From Azolla caroliniana (taxonomy: Eukaryota; Polypodiophyta): a DNA stretch of 64,000 nt. Positions 1 through 10,872 of the stretch are shown here, piece after piece (the stretch's first letter is position 1; each line of letters opens with the position of its first letter). The stretch spans positions 14,694,001-14,758,000 of the forward strand of contig JBHGNT010000009.1 in NCBI GenBank assembly GCA_043228905.1. Direction: 5' to 3'. The notes below the pieces were generated by a model, which did no database searches, was not told the DNA's origin, and saw only the letters and a program-made list of their open reading frames with translations. Position numbers and translations under genes: made by a program.

Positions 1-2088
1 CAAGAACTATGGATCGGCAGTAAGCCGAATTACGACAAGCTGAGGATCTTCGGATGCGAGGCGTACGCCCTTATTCCGAAAGATGATCGCCGAAAACTTG
101 CACCTCGGTCCAGGAAATGCATTTTCCTTGGATATGGATCAGACGGCGAAATGGGATACCGACTCTGGGACCCCGAACGCAGACAAATCGTTCGAAGTTC
201 GGACGTTGTGTTCAACGAGTCGGCTATGAATCCATCAGTCGAAACACCGATCGAAGTCCGAAGGGTAACATTTTCCGATGTGCCGACCCTTCAAGAAAGC
301 CCCGCTCTCAACACACGGTCAGCTTCACGGGTAGCTGAACCTTACACTACCGACTCGGACAACTCTGACTCGGCACAGCAGAATAATTCGCTTTCGGACC
401 GTCCGACCTCGATACCCGATACGACCAGTCCAATCATACCTCGACGATCCGAAAGACTGTCGCAACCTCCGGAGAGGTATTCTCCTGGAATTTTCTTCAC
501 CGACGCCGGCGAACCGACGTCTTACGAAGAAGCATCGACATCTGTCGATTCAGCCACCTGGCATCTGGCGATGGAGTCGGAAATGCACTCCATTCGGGCA
601 AACAAGACTTGGGATCTGGTCGAATTACCTAAGAATCGACGTGCTCTTCCTTGCAAGTGGGTCTATCGACTAAAAGAGACGTCTGATTCGACCACCCCAA
701 AGTACAAGGCCAGATTAGTTGCGAAGGGCTTCCGACAAGAATATGGCGTCGACTTCGACGAGATTTTTTCACCAGTGGTGAAAATGACAACCCTTCGTTT
801 TCTACTCGGCGTAGTGGCAGCCGACAACTTGGAGCTGATTCAGCTAGATGTCAAAACAGCCTTCCTCCATGGTGATCTTGAAGAGGAAATTTATATGGAG
901 CAGCCAAAAGGCTTCGTGGCAACTGGCCAAGAACATCTAGTCTGCCGACTCAGGAAGAGTCTATACGGCCTCAAACAGGCACCGCGACAATGGTACAAGA
1001 AGTTCGACGACTTCATCCAATCGATCGGCTTCTCAAAAAGCGATGAGGACCATTGTCTTTTTACCAACACAGCTCAAGATGGATCACCCATCTTCCTCAT
1101 CATTTACGTGGACGACATGCTAATTTCTGGACGCCATGCGGGCGAACTTGCCGATCTCATTCGGCAATTGCGGTTGAAGTTTGCCATGAAGGACCTCGGT
1201 CCGGCACGACACATACTTGGCATGAAGATTAGTCAGCATCGCGATAAACGACATCTTTTTTTGTCTCAGACCGACTATATCGGACGTGTCTTGGAACGCT
1301 TCAACATGCAATCAGCCAAATCTGCTTCAACCCCGCTCCCCATGAATCTTCGGCTCTCTCAGCGGGACTGCCCGACATCCGGTCCGGAGGGGGAAGATAT
1401 GAAGTCGGTACCGTATGCACCGGCAATCGACTCCCTCATGTACCTGATGGTCGCGACACGGCCTGATATTTCTCATGCCGTAGGAGTCGTTAGCAGATTT
1501 ATGCACAATCCTGGCCGATCGCATTGGAACGCAGTCAAGCATGTGTTCAAATATCTGGCTGGCACAAAAGACCACGGCATTCTTTTCGGTCCGAACTCAA
1601 CCTCAGGCGTAGTCGGTTACACCGACTCGGACTTCGCCGGCTGTATAGACAGTCGGAAATCAACAACTGGATACTGCTTCAAATTCGGCAATGGAGCAAT
1701 TTCGTGGAAGTCGAAACTTCAGGAGTGCACAACGACCTCAACGACCGAAGCAGAATATGTAGCTGCGTCCGACGCTGCAAAAGAAGCTTTGTGGCTCGGC
1801 CGGCTGGCGCACACGTTTCGACAAGTCGACCATGACTCGGCCCCAGTTGTCTATAGCGACAATCAAGGTGTTGTTGCCTTGTCGAAAAATCCGGTTCACC
1901 ACAACGCCTCCAAACATATCGACGTTCGATATCACTTCGTTCGGGACTGCGTCATTTCAGGGAAAATCGGTCTAGAGAAAATATCTACAACCGACAATGT
2001 TGCAGATGGAATGACCAAGTGTCTTTCGGCAGACCGCTTTCGGTCCCTTCGGCATCAAATGGGCGTAACGACAAACCAGTCCGGTTAG
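1..2088 (+). CDS. Ty1/copia Pol, C-terminal two thirds (integrase C-terminus, reverse transcriptase, RNase H), cut by window edge
   Basis: The frame is open from base 1 to a TAG stop at 2086-2088, about 695 codons, without internal stops. The first 70 residues are the copia integrase C-terminal module (YDKLRIFGCEAYA, KCIFLGYGS, GYRLWDPE, DVVFNES). A variable Ser/Pro-rich linker follows. Reverse transcriptase has WDLVELP, KARLVAKGFRQ, QLDVKTAFLHGDLEEEIYM and the catalytic IIYVDDMLI. RNase H has GYTDSDFAGCIDSRKSTTGY, TSTTEAEYVAASDAAKEALW, YSDNQGVVALSKNP and ends near NVADGMTK. Gag, protease and the integrase core lie left of the window. Such a polyprotein copies the element RNA into cDNA inside virus-like particles and integrates it. 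The clean frame suggests a recent insertion. No long C-terminal extension is present, unlike the copia elements near 51-57 kb. Confidence 0.95.
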   Translation, partial: QELWIGSKPNYDKLRIFGCEAYALIPKDDRRKLAPRSRKCIFLGYGSDGEMGYRLWDPERRQIVRSSDVVFNESAMNPSVETPIEVRRVTFSDVPTLQESPALNTRSASRVAEPYTTDSDNSDSAQQNNSLSDRPTSIPDTTSPIIPRRSERLSQPPERYSPGIFFTDAGEPTSYEEASTSVDSATWHLAMESEMHSIRANKTWDLVELPKNRRALPCKWVYRLKETSDSTTPKYKARLVAKGFRQEYGVDFDEIFSPVVKMTTLRFLLGVVAADNLELIQLDVKTAFLHGDLEEEIYMEQPKGFVATGQEHLVCRLRKSLYGLKQAPRQWYKKFDDFIQSIGFSKSDEDHCLFTNTAQDGSPIFLIIYVDDMLISGRHAGELADLIRQLRLKFAMKDLGPARHILGMKISQHRDKRHLFLSQTDYIGRVLERFNMQSAKSASTPLPMNLRLSQRDCPTSGPEGEDMKSVPYAPAIDSLMYLMVATRPDISHAVGVVSRFMHNPGRSHWNAVKHVFKYLAGTKDHGILFGPNSTSGVVGYTDSDFAGCIDSRKSTTGYCFKFGNGAISWKSKLQECTTTSTTEAEYVAASDAAKEALWLGRLAHTFRQVDHDSAPVVYSDNQGVVALSKNPVHHNASKHIDVRYHFVRDCVISGKIGLEKISTTDNVADGMTKCLSADRFRSLRHQMGVTTNQSG

Positions 2089-2270
2089 AGCCGGACACAG
2101 GGCAGGATGGTTTCGGACAACCGACATCAGTTCCTTAATGATCGGCTTCAACTCTTCCGACCCGACCAGTTCGGTCTTCTGCCTTCGGACCCTGCCGACT
2201 CGAACAAAAACTGATATGTCCGAGAACCTAGGTTTATACCTGTAATCTTAGATAACCCATGTATACGCCC

Positions 2271-2524
2271 ATTACGGGGGAGTGTCGAATACAAGTGTAT
2301 AATGGACGTATTCACACTATCCCTTTGTATAGCTCAAGTTTGGGCCATTTGTGTAATTAGCATAAATGGTAGTTGCCCTAAGTCGGTCACTATATAAAGT
2401 GACCTAGTAACCTTTTTGTAAGGTTGGTTGTATTATTGTTTCTATTGAATAGAAAGAGTCTTGTGTGCCTCCTCTCTCTCTCTCTCTCTATCTCTGTGCA
2501 CGATCTTGGAAACTGTCATACGCA
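2271..2524 (+). repeat. Polypurine tract and 3' LTR of the first copia element
   Basis: A purine run ending CGGGGGAG (to 2282) precedes TGTCGAATAC at 2283, the expected LTR start. A TATA box (CTATATAAAG) lies near 2389-2398, followed by a CT-rich stretch at 2468-2492. The right end is not fixed by a second copy; the CA at 2523-2524 is a guess. Between the Pol stop (2088) and the tract there is a 180-bp untranslated stretch. Confidence 0.7.
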
Positions 2525-2584
2525 GGTACTCAACCCCAATCGAATGCTACTTGATCTTCCGCATTGACGGCCTTGTCTTCAACA

Positions 2585-2597
2585 CCAAGGAGTAACA
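2585..2597 (+). repeat. Last bases of the type A 5' LTR
   Basis: CCAAGGAGTAACA here is identical to the last 13 bases of the type A 3' LTR (10857-10869) and is followed by the gag leader. The rest of this LTR is not visible. Confidence 0.55.
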
Positions 2598-2754
2598 CAG
2601 TTTTTGGCAACGACGATTCCTGCTCAAGCGTAGTGAATAGCGGAGGGCATGGATGACCTCACCAACAAACGACCCAGTAATGGAGCGAGTGAGATGACTC
2701 GTCGAAAGACTACGGAAGCGCAAAGCGTACCACCAGGCGGCAGAAGAAATCCGC

Positions 2755-4366
2755 GTGGATCGATCCTTTTCAAAGGTGATCCGGCGAGTGGCTGCGGAGT
2801 CACTCCGTTTGCAGCAAAATTCCCATCTAGAAGAAGGAAGCAGTTTAAGTAGTCTGAAGGAAGCGGAATCCATCCTGCAGGCATTAGCAGCGGGAGAAGG
2901 CGATTCGGAACCATTTTCGGTGTTTGAATCGGATTCGAACAGCGAGTACAACTCACATTCGAATTAGTGCAACAGTCACGACACTCCGGACAGATTGGAG
3001 GACGAGGAATCGGATAATATACTAACACCGGAACTGGCGATAACAGAACTAGAAGCTTTCGGAAGGCATGAGCGGATCAACCTCCGACACCACCACGCGA
3101 GCCTCCGAAGGAGGAGGATGGAAGACCTTTGACGCCGAAAAAAGAGGAGGAAAGACCAGATTTTTACAATTCTTCCACAAGGAGGTGGATCAACGAGAGA
3201 TGGTTGGCCTATTCTACACCATACGGCAGGAACCTACGGAAACCATTCAGCAATTCGTAATCCGGTTCCAGCAGATGCACAACCAACTAAGTCGGGCACC
3301 ACCGGAAGCTGAGGCTAAAGCAATATTCCTAGCAGCACTTCGGGAACCCCTATGTATGGTGTGCGCACTCATTGATTTCTGCACCAGCATGATCGACCAG
3401 GTCTTAGACCGGGTCAGGGACATGGAGAAAACAAGCTCGTGGCTAACAATGCGAGCACTCCAGCGTGCATTACCGACAGAAGAAGACCTAAGTTTTCGGC
3501 AAGCTATACAATGTACGACTTGTCTCAATGTCGGGCACTCTGCAATAGAATGTACCATGCGGTCATAGTGCATGTTATGCCATTCTAGGTCGCACACAAT
3601 GGACCGATGCGAATATAACTTACTGAACCGGCAAGCGGCATCGGTAAGACAAATCGATACCCACAACGACCGGGAAGAGGAAGAAGAACGTTGGCATCGA
3701 GACGAGCGTTACCGACCAGTACAGGATGTCCGGTACAACGACAGAAGGGACACTTATGACCGAGACTGGTACGACAAGTATCGGGATTATAATGGTAACC
3801 ATTCTGATCGTGATCACTCTCCAAGTTACAACCGGAGTAGAGAGGATCAACGTGGGGATTACGAAGATCGTCGCTGACAAGGATACAAGAACCATCGACG
3901 TTTTATTAAGAAACGAAACACCCGAAAGGAGGAGCGTCGAGAACCGGCGAAGGAATACCTACGAGAGTCGGAGAGAAGCTTGAGTGGCACCCAGCCAGAA
4001 CAAAGACGAACAGAAGAGCCTAATCGACCGGCAACAGGATTTCAACCAAGTACCGGGCCAAAAGCAAAATACATCAATACCTGGAAAGCGTATTGTTATT
4101 ATTGCCGGCTGGAAGGCCATTACAGCAACCAATGCCCGGTGAAACGTATCGAAAAACGACCGACAATCAATATGGTGGTAGCAGAGGCCGTGGATATACA
4201 GAAAGTCACCACCAGGTCAAAAGGAAAGACGACGGAGTGGGAAGCACAAGAGGCTATCCGGAAACAGGCCACCGAATGGGTAGTAGAGAAAGCGAATAAG
4301 CAGAATGCGGTTGAAGTCAAACAACAAAAGGAGGCACCGACGGAGCTCACCGACACAATACAGTAA
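2755..4366 (+). pseudogene. Type A gag, broken
   Basis: The N-terminal part (from about 2755, frame 1) is acidic and Ser/Glu-rich with an in-frame stop at 2965-2967. The capsid-like part starts near 3068 in frame 2 (FLQFFHKEVDQREMVGLFY, IQQFVIRFQQMHNQL). Two CCHC zinc knuckles follow in tandem around 3510-3610: CTTCLNVGHSAIEC and CMLCHSRSHTMDRC, with a TAG stop at 3566-3568 between them. After an Arg/Asp/Tyr-rich stretch and a TGA at 3875-3877, a third knuckle CYYCRLEGHYSNQC lies near 4095. Three knuckles, the third set far from the others, is uncommon. Gag would package the element RNA; this copy cannot make a full product. Confidence 0.8.
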
Positions 4367-4408
4367 GAAAACCCAACATGGCAGGTGTTATAGGAATGTC
4401 AAATTACG

Positions 4409-5361
4409 TTGCCATTAGGCCGACTACAACAATTAGTAGCCCGGTTCACGGATGGGCTGAAATCGGCAATAACACCACCAGACTCGTCGTCGGCTCCGGC
4501 TTTCTCTTCCAACCCAGAGGAAGAGCCAGTGGTGGTGGACACAATCAGTCCGGCAATCACTTCCATTGTCAAAGGACGCGAGCTACCAGGGACGATCGTC
4601 GACAAAGGATTGGGCGTCAATGTAATCAGCCTCCGTACTTGTGATACCCTAGGAATCCAAGAGTGGGAGCCTTGCCCGTTTTGGCTCCGAATGGCAGATA
4701 CGAGTTCGATAAGACCCATTGGTTTAATACGAGATCTGGAGGTAACAATTGGAGGACATGCATTCCGCATTTCTACAGTGGTGTTCTCCAGTTAAATACC
4801 CAAGGGGCTTACCCACTATTGCTTGGACTACCATGGTTGCGGACGGCGCACATTAAGCAAAACTGGCGAAAGAACGTGATTATGTTCCGACAAGGCAAAA
4901 CCAAAGTACGGGTACCGACATATCCACAAACCGGAACCGGCAAAGAGTTAACACTGTTATACGCTGAAAGCGTTAATATGTTGGAAGGGCTCGCCGACGA
5001 GGAAGTCGAGCAGTATCTCGAGGATAATCCAAAAATCGTACCCTTGTTCAAAATAGATGTGGCCGAAGCAGTATCTACGTATCTTGCACAACCGGAAGAT
5101 GCCGGAGAGGAACCAGATAGAGATGCCATCAGAGAACTACGTCAAGCACAGGAGGCCCTGGAACAGGAAATGGCGGTATCTCAAAGGGTGAAGGCGTCCC
5201 AGCTAGAAGAAGTAAACTTGGGAACTAGAGAGGAAGTACAACCAGTACATATTGCCAAAGAAATGTCACAGGAAAACAAAACGGCAATGATTACATTATT
5301 GAAAGAATTCTGGGACGTATTTGCTTGGTCCTATGAGGATATGCGAGGACTGGATCCGTAG
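4409..5361 (+). pseudogene. Type A protease and protease-RT linker, broken
   Basis: An aspartic-protease fold is visible as GTIVDKGLGVNVIS and later GAYPLLLGLPWLRTAHIKQNW. The catalytic triplet expected as D-S/T-G reads D-K-G, so the enzyme is probably dead. The frame shifts near 4795 from frame 2 to frame 1. The linker to 5361 is acidic (LADEEVEQYLEDNPKIVPLF) and ends in WDVFAWSYEDMRGLDP, the usual approach to reverse transcriptase, at a TAG stop. The minus-strand copy near 63500-64000 matches this region closely. Confidence 0.8.
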
Positions 5362-6019
5362 TTGTATCAACATCAGATACATCTCAGCAAAGACGTACCG
5401 AATGAACCCTAATTATGCAGTAAGGGTAAAAGAAGAGATTGACAAGGTACTCTGAGTCGGTTTTATCCGGCCGGTAAAGAAAGCCACATGGTTGACTCCA
5501 ATAGTCGCCATGCCCAAGAAGAACGGGAAGATCCGGGTGTGCCTCAATTACCGAAAACTGAATGTTGCGACGGTGACCAATGCCTTTCCACTTCCATTCA
5601 CGGATGGAGTTCTGGATGCGGTAGCCGGTCATGAGGTATATAGCTTCCTAGACAAATTCAGCGGTTACAATCAAATACGGATGCACCCCGATGACCAAGA
5701 AAAGACGACGTTCGTTACCGAGTGGGGAGTTTTTGTTGCCGTAGTGATGATGTTTGGACTCAAGACGACACCGGCTACCTTTCAGCGGATAATCATGGAA
5801 ATATTTGGAGAGCTCATCCCAGCGTTTATGCAGGTGTTCCTAGATGACTTCGTGGTGTATAGCCAGCAAGGGGAACACCGAGACCATCTCCGGTTATGTG
5901 TGTTCGGGGTGACTAGTGGTACGCTACTTGGCCATATTGTCAGCAAGGACGGGATAGCAGTAGACCCTGACAAAGTCAGGGCAATTCTGGAAGAGATGAA
6001 CAGAGACGATCGGAAATGA
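5362..6019 (+). pseudogene. Type A reverse transcriptase, broken; RNase H deleted
   Basis: Motifs include VAMPKKNGKIRVCLNYRKLN, AFPLPFTDGVLDAVAGHEVY, FSGYNQIRMHPDDQEKT, GLKTTPATFQRIIMEIF and the catalytic FLDDFVVYS. Compared with the minus-strand copy, about 18 residues are missing after RDHLRLC. After VDPDKVRAIL the sequence jumps straight into EEMNRDDRK, which in the other copy lies more than 300 residues further on, at the start of the integrase part. So essentially all of RNase H is lost. A TGA at 6017-6019 ends this stretch. Confidence 0.85.
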
Positions 6020-7303
6020 TTGGCGGTCCAAAGCTGGCATTTTTATTTATTACAGGACACCCTATACCACAAGGGAGTTGATGGAATATGGCGGAGAGCA
6101 GTGCGGAGTGATGAAAAGGACACCATATTACGGGAAGCACATTGTGGAGTCGTCGGAGGACACTATGCTGGTGAAGCTACAACAAGAAAGATATGGCGTA
6201 TAGGGCTATGGTGGCCAATGAAACTGAAAGATTCGGTCCGATATACGAAGGAATGTGATTTGTGTCAACGAATGGGCCAACCGACAGAACAGGCGTGGAT
6301 GCCTCACTAGTCGGTACTAACCTTGGAACCATTTCAAAAATGGGGGTTGGACTTCGATGGACCATTCAAGCCGCCAACCATGCGAACCGGCAACAGATAT
6401 GTCATTGTCGCTACGAATTATTGCACCAAGTGGGTAGAGGCCAAGGCTTTGCGAGACAATACCGCGGCATCAACGGCAAAGTTCCTTTACGAGTACATCT
6501 GGTGCCGTTACGGATGTCCAATCGAATTAATTAGCGACCAAGGTGGACACTTCCTCAGTCGGTCAAGTAGTGGAGAGCCTAACAACATTCTAAGCGGTAG
6601 TACACAAGCGCAACACTTCGTACTACCCGCAGGCCAATGGACTGGTCGAGTCCACCAACAAGACACTACAGAACATCCTCTAGAAGATCGTCAACGAGAA
6701 CCAAACCGATTGGGACACGAAGTTGCACAGTGCATTATGGGCTTATTAGACGGCGTATAAAACGAGCATCAGGACGACACCATTCCGGTTAGCGTTCGGA
6801 CTAGAAGCGGTGATGCCAATTGAATTTCAAGTACCGAGCTTACGGATACAGGTTCGGGAACGACTGAGTGAAAAGGAATCAGAGAAAATCTTATTGGCGG
6901 CACTATGTGAGCTTGAAGAGCATCAGATAGCGAGTATCATGCAGTTGGAACTGGAGCAGCGACGAAGGAAGGCATTCGTCGACCGGCACCGGAAGGGCAA
7001 TGAGAAGTTGTTCGGAATCGGCAAGCCGGTGCTCGTGTTTCAGACCAGGATGGGTAAGATGTGGGCAAGCTAAGATTCCGATGGACCGGACCATACTGGA
7101 TCATGCGAGAATTCAACGGTTCTTACCAGTTAGGCACACTTGCCGGCGAAGTACTGGACAAATGGGTAAATGGGTTCCGGCTTAAACCCTATTACGGGCC
7201 CATGCCACCAAACCCATTTCATCAGGTGGAGACCGACGCGGTAACCGGAAGCAGCAAGCAATTGGCCGGCAACCAAGAGGAGCCGGTGTTACCAGACAAC
7301 TAG
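6020..7303 (+). pseudogene. Type A integrase, broken
   Basis: The HHCC zinc-binding domain is readable (EAHCGVVGGHYAGE and CDLCQRMGQP), then the core with GLDFDGPFKPP (first Asp), ISDQGGHF (second Asp) and, after frame changes near 6560, a degenerate stretch that should hold the catalytic Glu. A TAG lies at 6308-6310. The C-terminal part continues at 6810-7073 (EFQVPSLRIQVRERL, RRRKAFVDRHRKGNEKLF) and 7061-7303 (KLRFRWTGPYW, GTLAGEVLDKWVNGFRLKPY), a GPY/F-like module. No chromodomain follows. This copy is inactive. Confidence 0.85.
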
Positions 7304-7439
7304 AACTAATGCTTAAAAAACAAAAAAATTCATCATGCATAGGCGGGCACTTTGAAAAGGTATGCAGTTGGTGGCTAATTAAAGCCTATTTAAAAGCACA
7401 CCACGTGTTAACCGACTGTTATTATAGTACACGACGTGC
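7304..7439 (+). other. Spacer between pol and the extra gene
   Basis: About 135 bases, A-rich at the start, with no coding signal. It may hold a signal for expression of the downstream gene, but no splice or promoter motif is clear. Confidence 0.4.
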
Positions 7440-10341
7440 ATGCGTGGGAATCGAGAACAGAGCACTAAGCGCACACAAGCGATTAAGAGTGATCAGACGA
7501 ACGCAAGAAGAATGCACAGACGAATACCAATTCTACCAAGTCCCACAGACTCAGACGACGATATGGAACACATGGCACTCTCGGAAGCGGCCAAGAAATG
7601 GTTCAAGCAACACGGGTTGGAAGGGTTCCTAAGAATTGTCGAGGCAAAGAAATTCGTGCAGGAGATCGATACGGAGGTCATCACAAAAGAGACCATCCGC
7701 GCCATGACTAGCTTACCGGAGGGCGGAATATTCTCGATCGACAACCCTTCACCGGAGATGCTTACGAAGTTCTTTGGTGAGTACTCCCTGGCCAACAAGG
7801 CGTACTGCACACAAGGCGGCGAGGACGCTCTATTCCGAGAAGTCGCTCGTGTGCTTCATGAGTATGGGCATGTACACCCTCGACCCCCGGCTATGCCAAA
7901 GAACAGAGCCTGTTTTATTATAGTGACTTATGAGGGAGTATAGGTGGATTGGCCGGTGATCATCGTTGACGGTCTAAGCGCAGCCATAGACTCAATAAAG
8001 GATGGCAAGAAGATGGGGACGGCGGTGGCGCAATGGCTCACTTTTTTACCGCCGCCGGTAGAGCCAATACAGCCGAAGAAGCGGGGGAGACTGACTGAAT
8101 CAACCCCCAACCAATCTTCAAAAAGGCAGCAACTCCTGGCTAAACAAGCGATCGGATGGAAAGCGGTCGGCTCCTCACAGAATGCGAAGGAGTAGCCTAG
8201 TCAGAAGCGTACGACAGAGAAGGAGACATCGGTGGAAACACGGGTGAGACCCTTAAAAATTAAGCTGCGTTAGCCGGAACGGCAATCGAAACAACAGGAG
8301 AAAGACCCCTTGGTGGCGTTAATCAATAGCGAAACCCTAGAAGAGGAGCAGGAAGAAGAACTTGTCAGGCACCTATTACGTCACAAACAGAGACGTGACA
8401 AGGGCCACAAAGGGGAGGAATCAAGTCCGGTAAAGGACAGTATACCAAAGCCCCGCCCCGAGGAGCCGCAGCCAAGGAGTCAAAACCGGTTCAACTAGAT
8501 TCCGTGTTAGAAGCACTTGTGCGGCAAGAAATAGCGGAACTAGATGTTCAAAAACCGGTGATTGAATTGCTGGTGTCGCCAATGCATCAGCAACAGCAAG
8601 AGCAGGTACTGCCGCTAACTACCTAGAATAGGTTCCCGGCAAGTGAGGAAGCCACACCACGACCAGAACCGGCACGGCAACAAAGCACCGGCAGCCAATG
8701 GCTATGGTGGATAGGAGAACAAGTGGCCGGGGTGGTGTGCCACATAGAAGCAGAAGAAAAAGCACACGTGGACCGGTTGCTCGCCACAACCAAAGAACTA
8801 GAGAAGGCCCGGTCGAGAATCCGGAGCATGGAACAAGAAATGGAAAAGACCATAGAAGAGGCGGCTAAGTTAGGCAGCGAAGGACCAAAACAATTACAAC
8901 CAGTGGCACTGATGAGTGTTCAGAATAATAAGACCCCGGTGACTAAAACAGTCCCGGATACGAATAAGGCACAGGAACAAGAACTCACCACGTTGAAAGA
9001 AGAATTGGCAGCCCAAGAGGCCTTAAGGGCTAGAGAATGTGAATGGAAGAAGGCGGCGGAGGAAGAACAAAAGAAATTAGCTGAAAGCCTCCGGCGAGCC
9101 GAAGAAAGCCTGCGAAAAGGTTATCAAGCATATGACCGACTAAAGGAAGAAAAAGAAAAACTCATGCAGGAAAAGGACAAACTCCGGCACTTAGCAGAAG
9201 TAGAGATAGAGTGACTCAAGGAAGAGCTCCGACAACAAAAGGACCGGGAAGATCGTGCTCGCCATCTGATCAATCAAAGGTTGAAACAAAAAACGGACGA
9301 CTTTGATTGGCTGCACCGGGATCACAAACAATTGGATGCGGAACACAAGAAATTGATCATCGAAAGTGACCGGCAGCAGGAGAAGTTACGGGAACTTCGG
9401 GATGAGGTTAACTAGACAACAGCAGCCCTGGCAGAGGAACAGTCAAAGGGGGCTGAAGCAATGAAAAGACTGGCAGAAGCGGCGAAAGAACGGATGGAGC
9501 TGACCCGGCAGCACTATGAGGAAACGGAACGCACTACAATGGCTTTGAACAAAGTTCAGACTACCTATCAAACACAACTCATGCACTACAAAAGCCAAGA
9601 AGAGGAAACCCCGCACCTTATCAAACAATTGAAAGACGAAAAACAGGCCGCGGAAAATAAGTCGAAGATGGGGCTAGGGTGAGTCTGTGATTTGGTGCTG
9701 ACATGGAGAAACCGGACGAAGAGACTGGTGGAAGAAATTTTGGTTCAATGGTGGTCTAAACGGGCTAAGCAGGCAGTGGCGTTACAATTGTTGAGAGCGG
9801 ATGCGGACAACCAGAGGAAGGACGGCGACGATTTCTATAAACTGGACGCAGAGAACATTGTAGCCATAAGGGAGGAATTGTCGGACGACTTCCTATTGTT
9901 AGCCGGGGAGCAATTGGTAGCGGTGAGGCGATTGGTGGAACGGTTGGACGACAACCAGCTGGATACACAACTCCAGTTCGAGCAGTATGAACGAGAATGG
10001 CAACGGCAAGAGGTGGCCAAAAGAACTACGACGATCAATATCAGTGACGAAGAGCAGTCTTCGAAGCAGGCGTCGAATGAAGCTAGAACTGGGGGAAGCC
10101 AACCGAACAAAACTCCAGAGGATCAGCCGAAGAAGGAAAACCTGCACACCGGAAACCATCACCAGGAGGAACCCAAACCAACAGAACTAGAACCGGAAGC
10201 CTCAAGACCAGTGGAACTGGAGAAACTAGAGCAGCAACAGCAGCAGCGGGACCAGCAGTAGCAGACGACGATGGAGCAACTACCCGATGAGCATTTAGAA
10301 CCCTTGGACCAAAGCATTCTGGACATTTTGGAGGAAGATTG
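7440..10341 (+). pseudogene. Extra coiled-coil gene of type A gypsy element (aORF), copy 1, broken
   Basis: This gene lies downstream of pol on the same strand. The N-terminal globular part (7563-8190) reads MALSEAAKKWFKQHGLEGFL, FFGEYSLANKAYCTQGGEDA, RPPAMPKNRACFIIVTYEG and VAQWLTFLPPPVEPIQPKKR, with a TAG at 7941-7943. A basic, low-complexity linker follows, with more stops. From 8723 to 9682 there is a long coiled coil (KEELAAQEALRARECEWKKA, YQAYDRLKEEKEKLMQEKDK) with stops at 9212 and 9413. A conserved helical domain follows (LLRADADNQRKDGDDFYKLD, IVAIREELSDDFLL, LVERLDDNQLDTQLQFEQYE), then an acidic/Gln-rich tail ending LDQSILDILEED. The ancestral protein was roughly 960 residues. I do not recognise a family; the coiled coil alone resembles myosin or kinesin tails, which is not evidence of relationship. 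Two related copies are at 16228-19001 and 59248-60453. Confidence 0.75.
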
Positions 10342-10377
10342 AAGGGCGAACCGTGGGATTCGATGTACAAGGTACTG

Positions 10378-10395
10378 TCCCACGGGCGTGCCATG
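10378..10395 (+). promoter_or_regulatory. Invariant motif abutting the type A 3' LTR
   Basis: CCCACGGGCGTGCCATG ends at 10395, directly before the LTR start TGTTG. The same 17 bases abut the 3' LTR of the elements at 19052 and (minus strand) 59195. A normal polypurine tract is not seen here. Its role in plus-strand priming is inferred only from position. Confidence 0.6.
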
Positions 10396-10869
10396 TGTTG
10401 ACCGGCAAAGACTTAAAAGCCGGATAAAGTCCAGAATGAGAAAGGGATAATTATTTTAGAACCAGGAGTTGTTATCTAAAATTATTATATTTTGAGAAGT
10501 GAACTCGGAATCGGTATGCCGATACGGATCCAGACCGGTTCATGGCCAGTTGCCGGTTGGCACTGGTTTGTAACCCAGAGCCGGTGACTATAAAAGGACC
10601 CGGTTAGATTGTAATCAGATAGCAGTTTATTAATGAAAGTGTCGTTGTTCTACATCTTGTTTAATCTTTGAAGCTTTAGTTAATTATCATTCTATGCTTA
10701 ATAGAATCTATCTTACGCGTGTATTATGATCATTAACCATGCCGGTTAGTAGCCGGTTAGGAATACGCTGGTATCACAATCTACGCCTACCCCACTTGCA
10801 CCACCCCTTTGGTGAAGTGTCCTAGAGGGACACCCTGTGTTAGGGCTAGTCCTGCCCCAAGGAGTAACA
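10396..10869 (+). repeat. 3' LTR of type A element copy 1
   Basis: 474 bp from TGTTGACCGG to AGGAGTAACA. A TATA box (GACTATAAAAGG) is near 10588. The end region (CCACCCCTTTGGTGAAGTGT, about 10800) resembles the ends of the LTRs at 13738-14124 and 58777-59195, so the three families are related. Type B coding sequence starts at once after 10869. Confidence 0.8.
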
Positions 10870-10872
10870 TGA

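Larger units (their letters stand above)
2560..10869 (+). mobile_element. Type A Ty3/gypsy element, copy 1 (degenerate; 5' LTR mostly missing)
   Basis: The order is a scrap of 5' LTR (to 2597), gag, protease, reverse transcriptase, integrase, an extra coiled-coil gene, and a complete 3' LTR. The same order and protein families recur on the minus strand at 58777-64000. There is no chromodomain after integrase. The element carries many stops and frameshifts and has lost most of RNase H. It lies inside the protease region of type B, whose sequence resumes at 10870. The copia element on the left apparently inserted into the 5' LTR, since the 3' LTR ending CCAAGGAGTAACA is matched at 2585-2597 directly after copia-like DNA. 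Confidence 0.8.

Noticed and set aside
8723-9682. Similarity of the coiled coil to myosin, kinesin or SMC proteins
   Set aside because: Only heptad composition matches. No motor or ATPase motif is present, and coils of this composition match many proteins by chance.
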